Origin: Phoronis ovalis
Taxonomy: Eukaryota; Phoronida; Phoronidae
Length of the DNA stretch: 10,723 nucleotides
Assembly (NCBI GenBank): GCA_028565635.1
Contig: JAOXYB010060668.1
Location: forward strand, 1 to 10,723
Direction of reading: 5' to 3'
Position 1 is the stretch's first letter; each line of letters starts with the position of its first letter. This document shows positions 8,357 to 10,723 of this stretch, one piece after another. The translations under genes were made by a program, and so were the position numbers. The notes below the pieces were generated by a model, which did no database searches, was not told the DNA's origin, and saw only the letters and a list, made by a program, of their open reading frames with translations.

Positions 8357-8362
8357 AATAAA
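8357..8362 (+). promoter_or_regulatory. Candidate polyadenylation signal
   Basis: AATAAA lies 45 nt after the stop of the candidate terminal exon. GTGAGTTGTTAACTTGTTTTT follows within 30 nt, matching the usual hexamer plus GU/U-rich downstream element. AATAAA is frequent in DNA this AT-rich, so the value lies in its position. Confidence 0.25.
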
Positions 8363-8654
8363 AATAGTGAGTTGTTAACTTGTTTTTACAAAGTACTGTC
8401 TTTCCTTGTTTACATCTTTTAAAAATACAATGCTTTGCCTTACTTCTGTTAGATTATAACCAGGGGAAAATAGATCATTTGATATTTAATAGCATTACAT
8501 GACACTTGTGAGTAAATATACTACTGGAGTAGTTCATCAGACACTCAATTAAGAAATATGGTATGTTTATGATGCTTGGAACTGAAAGATATGTTACAGA
8601 TGAGATTTTTAATTAGTTGATTGTGATTGTGATAGCATTTTAACCATGACTTAC

Positions 8655-8713
8655 CTTTTCTACTGCAAGGTGGCAAAATCAGAATAGTTGTCATTTCGGT
8701 GGTGCTTTTGGAC
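8655..8713 (-). other. Exon-like block, minus strand (speculative)
   Basis: On the minus strand a 59-nt block lies between a T-rich acceptor ending ATAATTAG (AG at 8715-8714) and a strong donor AAAAG|GTAAGTCA (from 8654 downward). One frame is open across it and reads SKSTTEMTTILILPPCSRK. Local G+C is higher than in the flanks. A second acceptor inside it (CCACCTTGCAG) would leave only an 8-nt exon. It is on the strand opposite the candidate terminal exon at 8116-8312. No protein match is recognised. It may be a cryptic exon or chance. Confidence 0.12.
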
Positions 8714-9340
8714 CTAATTATTAAATAAAATACATTGTATTGAAAATAATGATATATCTTCATTAATTATTTTCTTTAAGAAAAATCCAATTTGTCAAAT
8801 GTTAAACTTTTGCTTAGATTGTGCTTAGTTCATTAACTGTCCACTGGGGGACTCTAGTTGACAGTGGTTTACCATTGTACTTGTAAATGACACAAAACTT
8901 GAAAAATGTGTGAAACAGTACTTTATTGCAACTTTCGTATATCAGTAGCAAAGGTCCAACAGCTTTGTTTGCTTTGCAAAATTGTATGCGTCATGTATTG
9001 GGGTTTTATCTCTCCACACAGATAACCTCCTCGAGGTACTATTTTTTCCAAAATAATTACACCACTATAACTGAGCCACACCTAAGATAAGGCTGTGAGA
9101 CAGGGCAAGAGGGTTCATGATTCATTACCAGTGTCTCATTTGCATATAATATTTTGACATTTGGGTGCTCACTATCTCATAAGTTATCAAGAAATAATGA
9201 ACTGTAACCTGTTGAACAAAAAATGAAGTCACCAAAGAATAATTACTTCTTATCAGAACCAGTTAATTCAAATTCTAGACAATAACGGTATGTTGAAAGA
9301 TATATTAGATATTGTTCAATGCCTTAAATCTGTCACTGAC
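8714..9340. other. AT-rich non-coding stretch
   Basis: No gene is seen. CCACTG (8841-8846) and CAGTGG (8862-8867) could form a small stem-loop around a CTAG-containing loop, competing with an alternative ACTGT/ACAGT pairing. It is too short to interpret. Confidence 0.6.
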
Positions 9341-9365
9341 GTAATTAATTAATTAAATTAATTAC
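9341..9365. repeat. ATTA-rich imperfect palindrome
   Basis: GTAATTAATT and AATTAATTAC are perfect 10-nt inverted arms separated by AATTA, so the block is a stack of overlapping TAATTA cores. It could be an array of homeodomain core sites or simply an (ATTA)n microsatellite. Confidence 0.6.
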
Positions 9366-10360
9366 TGCTTGCATCATACTGTCTTGCAGATTTAGATTGA
9401 AACACTTCCTGTATAGTAATACCAACTACCTGCTTTAATACTGTTGTGATGTCACATACTTATAGTGCAGCAAGTGTAATCAGGCTACAAGTGAAGATCA
9501 TCATTTTGTTTTAACATTATACATGTATTCATGTTGTAAATTAAAATCTTCTGCAGACTAAAATTATCAGTGTAATGATTTATAGCATGAAAGATAATAA
9601 GGAGGTGTCTTTAAAAGGAGATTAGTGGTCACCAGCCAACTAGGGGTTTAGACAAAAGTCTGGTAGGTAACCAGTGATTGATTCATTTTAGCTGAAGATT
9701 AGGCCCTTGTGTCTTGTGATATTTGCTGTCTTTTATGGCTAATATTATGTTGTCTGGATATATTGTTAGTTAGCTGTGCTTCAGTCATTACATAATACCA
9801 TATGCTGATTATTTATCAATAAAAAATAATGAATCAAAATCTTAAGTAGGCAACCAAACAAGTGGGAAGGTTATTGTTACAGCTGTTTTTGCAAACCATG
9901 TTTTAGTTATTTAAATCTTCAGATTTGAATATGACAAAAGGTGCTTTTCTCATTTAGAATTGACACATGATACCATAGGTTAATTAAAACTGACTAAATC
10001 TGTTATAAATAATAAACTAACAATGCAGAGAGTGCCATGAAGCATATTTTAAAATAGATGCATCTTATTCAGTTAACAATACTATTGTAGGCAATTTGAA
10101 ACTAAATTATTATTGTTACAATTAAAATGTCATCTTCACTGTACCTGTCATGTGTCATTTTTCATTTCCCATTAAATATACAATCTATTTGTCAAATCAA
10201 CTAATATCTCTTACAGAAAAAAATTATGTTACCAGGCATTTTCCTAAACTCATTAGAGAGTGACTATGGCTGCATTGCATTGTGTTTGTTTATTGGAATA
10301 GGATGCAGCTCTGTTATATTTGCGAAGTTGCAGAAAATGTCTGTTCCACCACTCTCAGTA
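9366..10360. other. AT-rich non-coding stretch
   Basis: No gene is recognised. A frame at 10226-10432 follows an acceptor-like CTCTTACAG (AG at 10215-10216), but its 3' part runs through the repeat terminus at 10366-10387 and its translation matches nothing I know, so it is not called as coding. Confidence 0.6.
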
Positions 10361-10440
10361 CTGCTAGAGGTGAATCCAGGATTTTCTGAACTATTAAGTA
10401 TCTTTTTCAAACTGGAGGAGTGGTCATTATAGGTTTAAGC
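10361..10440 (+). mobile_element. Second copy of the repeat terminus
   Basis: Positions 10366-10387 match 4888-4909 at 20 of 22 bases and are also preceded by CTGCT. The sequence after the core (a T-rich stretch, then GGAGGAGTGG) parallels the T-rich and purine-rich layout after the first copy. This copy keeps the ATCCAGGATTTT form, probably nearer to the ancestral terminus. The far end is undefined. The G12 tract at 10573 may belong to the same insertion. Confidence 0.4.
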
Positions 10441-10572
10441 CAACTTTGCTGAGTTCTGCAGAAAAGATCCAGAATGATTGGGCCTAAGTACACCATAGCA
10501 CAAGGCATTGTTGGGGGACACTACATACGAATATAGTACCGGCATATTAATACACGTATTTTTTTCTTCTTT

Positions 10573-10584
10573 GGGGGGGGGGGG
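10573..10584. repeat. G12 homopolymer
   Basis: Twelve consecutive G residues are followed by CGTGGCG and, a few bases on, TTTTGGG. This is conspicuous in an AT-rich window. G-runs of this kind are common inside DNA transposons of marine animals. It is prone to length error in sequencing. Confidence 0.9.
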
Positions 10585-10723
10585 CGTGGCGTTTTAATTT
10601 TGGGTGCTTTGTATTGTCGACATGTTGTACTTTCTGACTAAAGCTGAGCAATAAAATTCCAGAGATCATTACAATTTTTTAAAAATCGGAATTTGAATTC
10701 GGGCTTATTTGCCATTGGAATAG

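Noticed and set aside
8836-8867. Stem-loop with CCACTG/CAGTGG arms
   Set aside because: The stem is only 6 bp and competes with an equally short alternative pairing. No precursor-RNA-like extension is present.
10226-10432. 68-codon plus-strand frame after an acceptor-like CTCTTACAG
   Set aside because: Its C-terminal third is read through the interspersed repeat terminus at 10366-10387, and the N-terminal part shows no known domain.

Overview
The window looks like non-coding nuclear DNA from an animal. It is strongly AT-rich (about one third G+C by eye), its CpG dinucleotides are heavily depleted with TG/CA in excess, and it has short microsatellites, poly-A/poly-T tracts, scattered AATAAA hexamers and relics of repeats. 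I see no bacterial operon structure, Shine-Dalgarno sites, rRNA, complete tRNA or CRISPR array. CpG loss implies long-term germline methylation, as in vertebrate genomes or the methylated gene bodies of many invertebrates. A repeat end containing a 'gaggtg(g/a)atcca' core and a G12 tract near the right edge remind me of repeats in marine invertebrates and lower vertebrates. The species cannot be fixed from the sequence.

Layout. Positions 1-830 are plain AT-rich DNA with AT and ATC microsatellites. At 831-902 there is a four-copy quasi-tandem ATTCTGC array. Positions 1163-2492 contain no CpG at all. Between 2154 and 3161 the minus strand has some longer open stretches, including one candidate exon-like block with a good donor, but none is recognisable. 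At 4121-4150 a perfect 20-bp palindrome abuts a TAATTGCATTA site. At 4672-4682 there is an isolated tRNA-type B box. At 4881-5202 lies a decayed repeat: a terminus motif followed by a degenerate unit of about 32 nt. Positions 7464-8362 hold the best gene-like signal: a possible 18-nt microexon and a phase-compatible 3'-terminal exon (8116-8312) followed by AATAAA. A second copy of the repeat terminus lies at 10366-10387, and a CpG-rich patch with G12 closes the window.

Open frames of 60-100 codons occur on both strands, but at this base composition about 7% of random codons are stops. Runs of that length are therefore expected by chance in about 10 kb, and I treat almost all of them as shadows. 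The simplest reading is one long intron or an intergenic interval, with one low-confidence candidate terminal exon on the plus strand.
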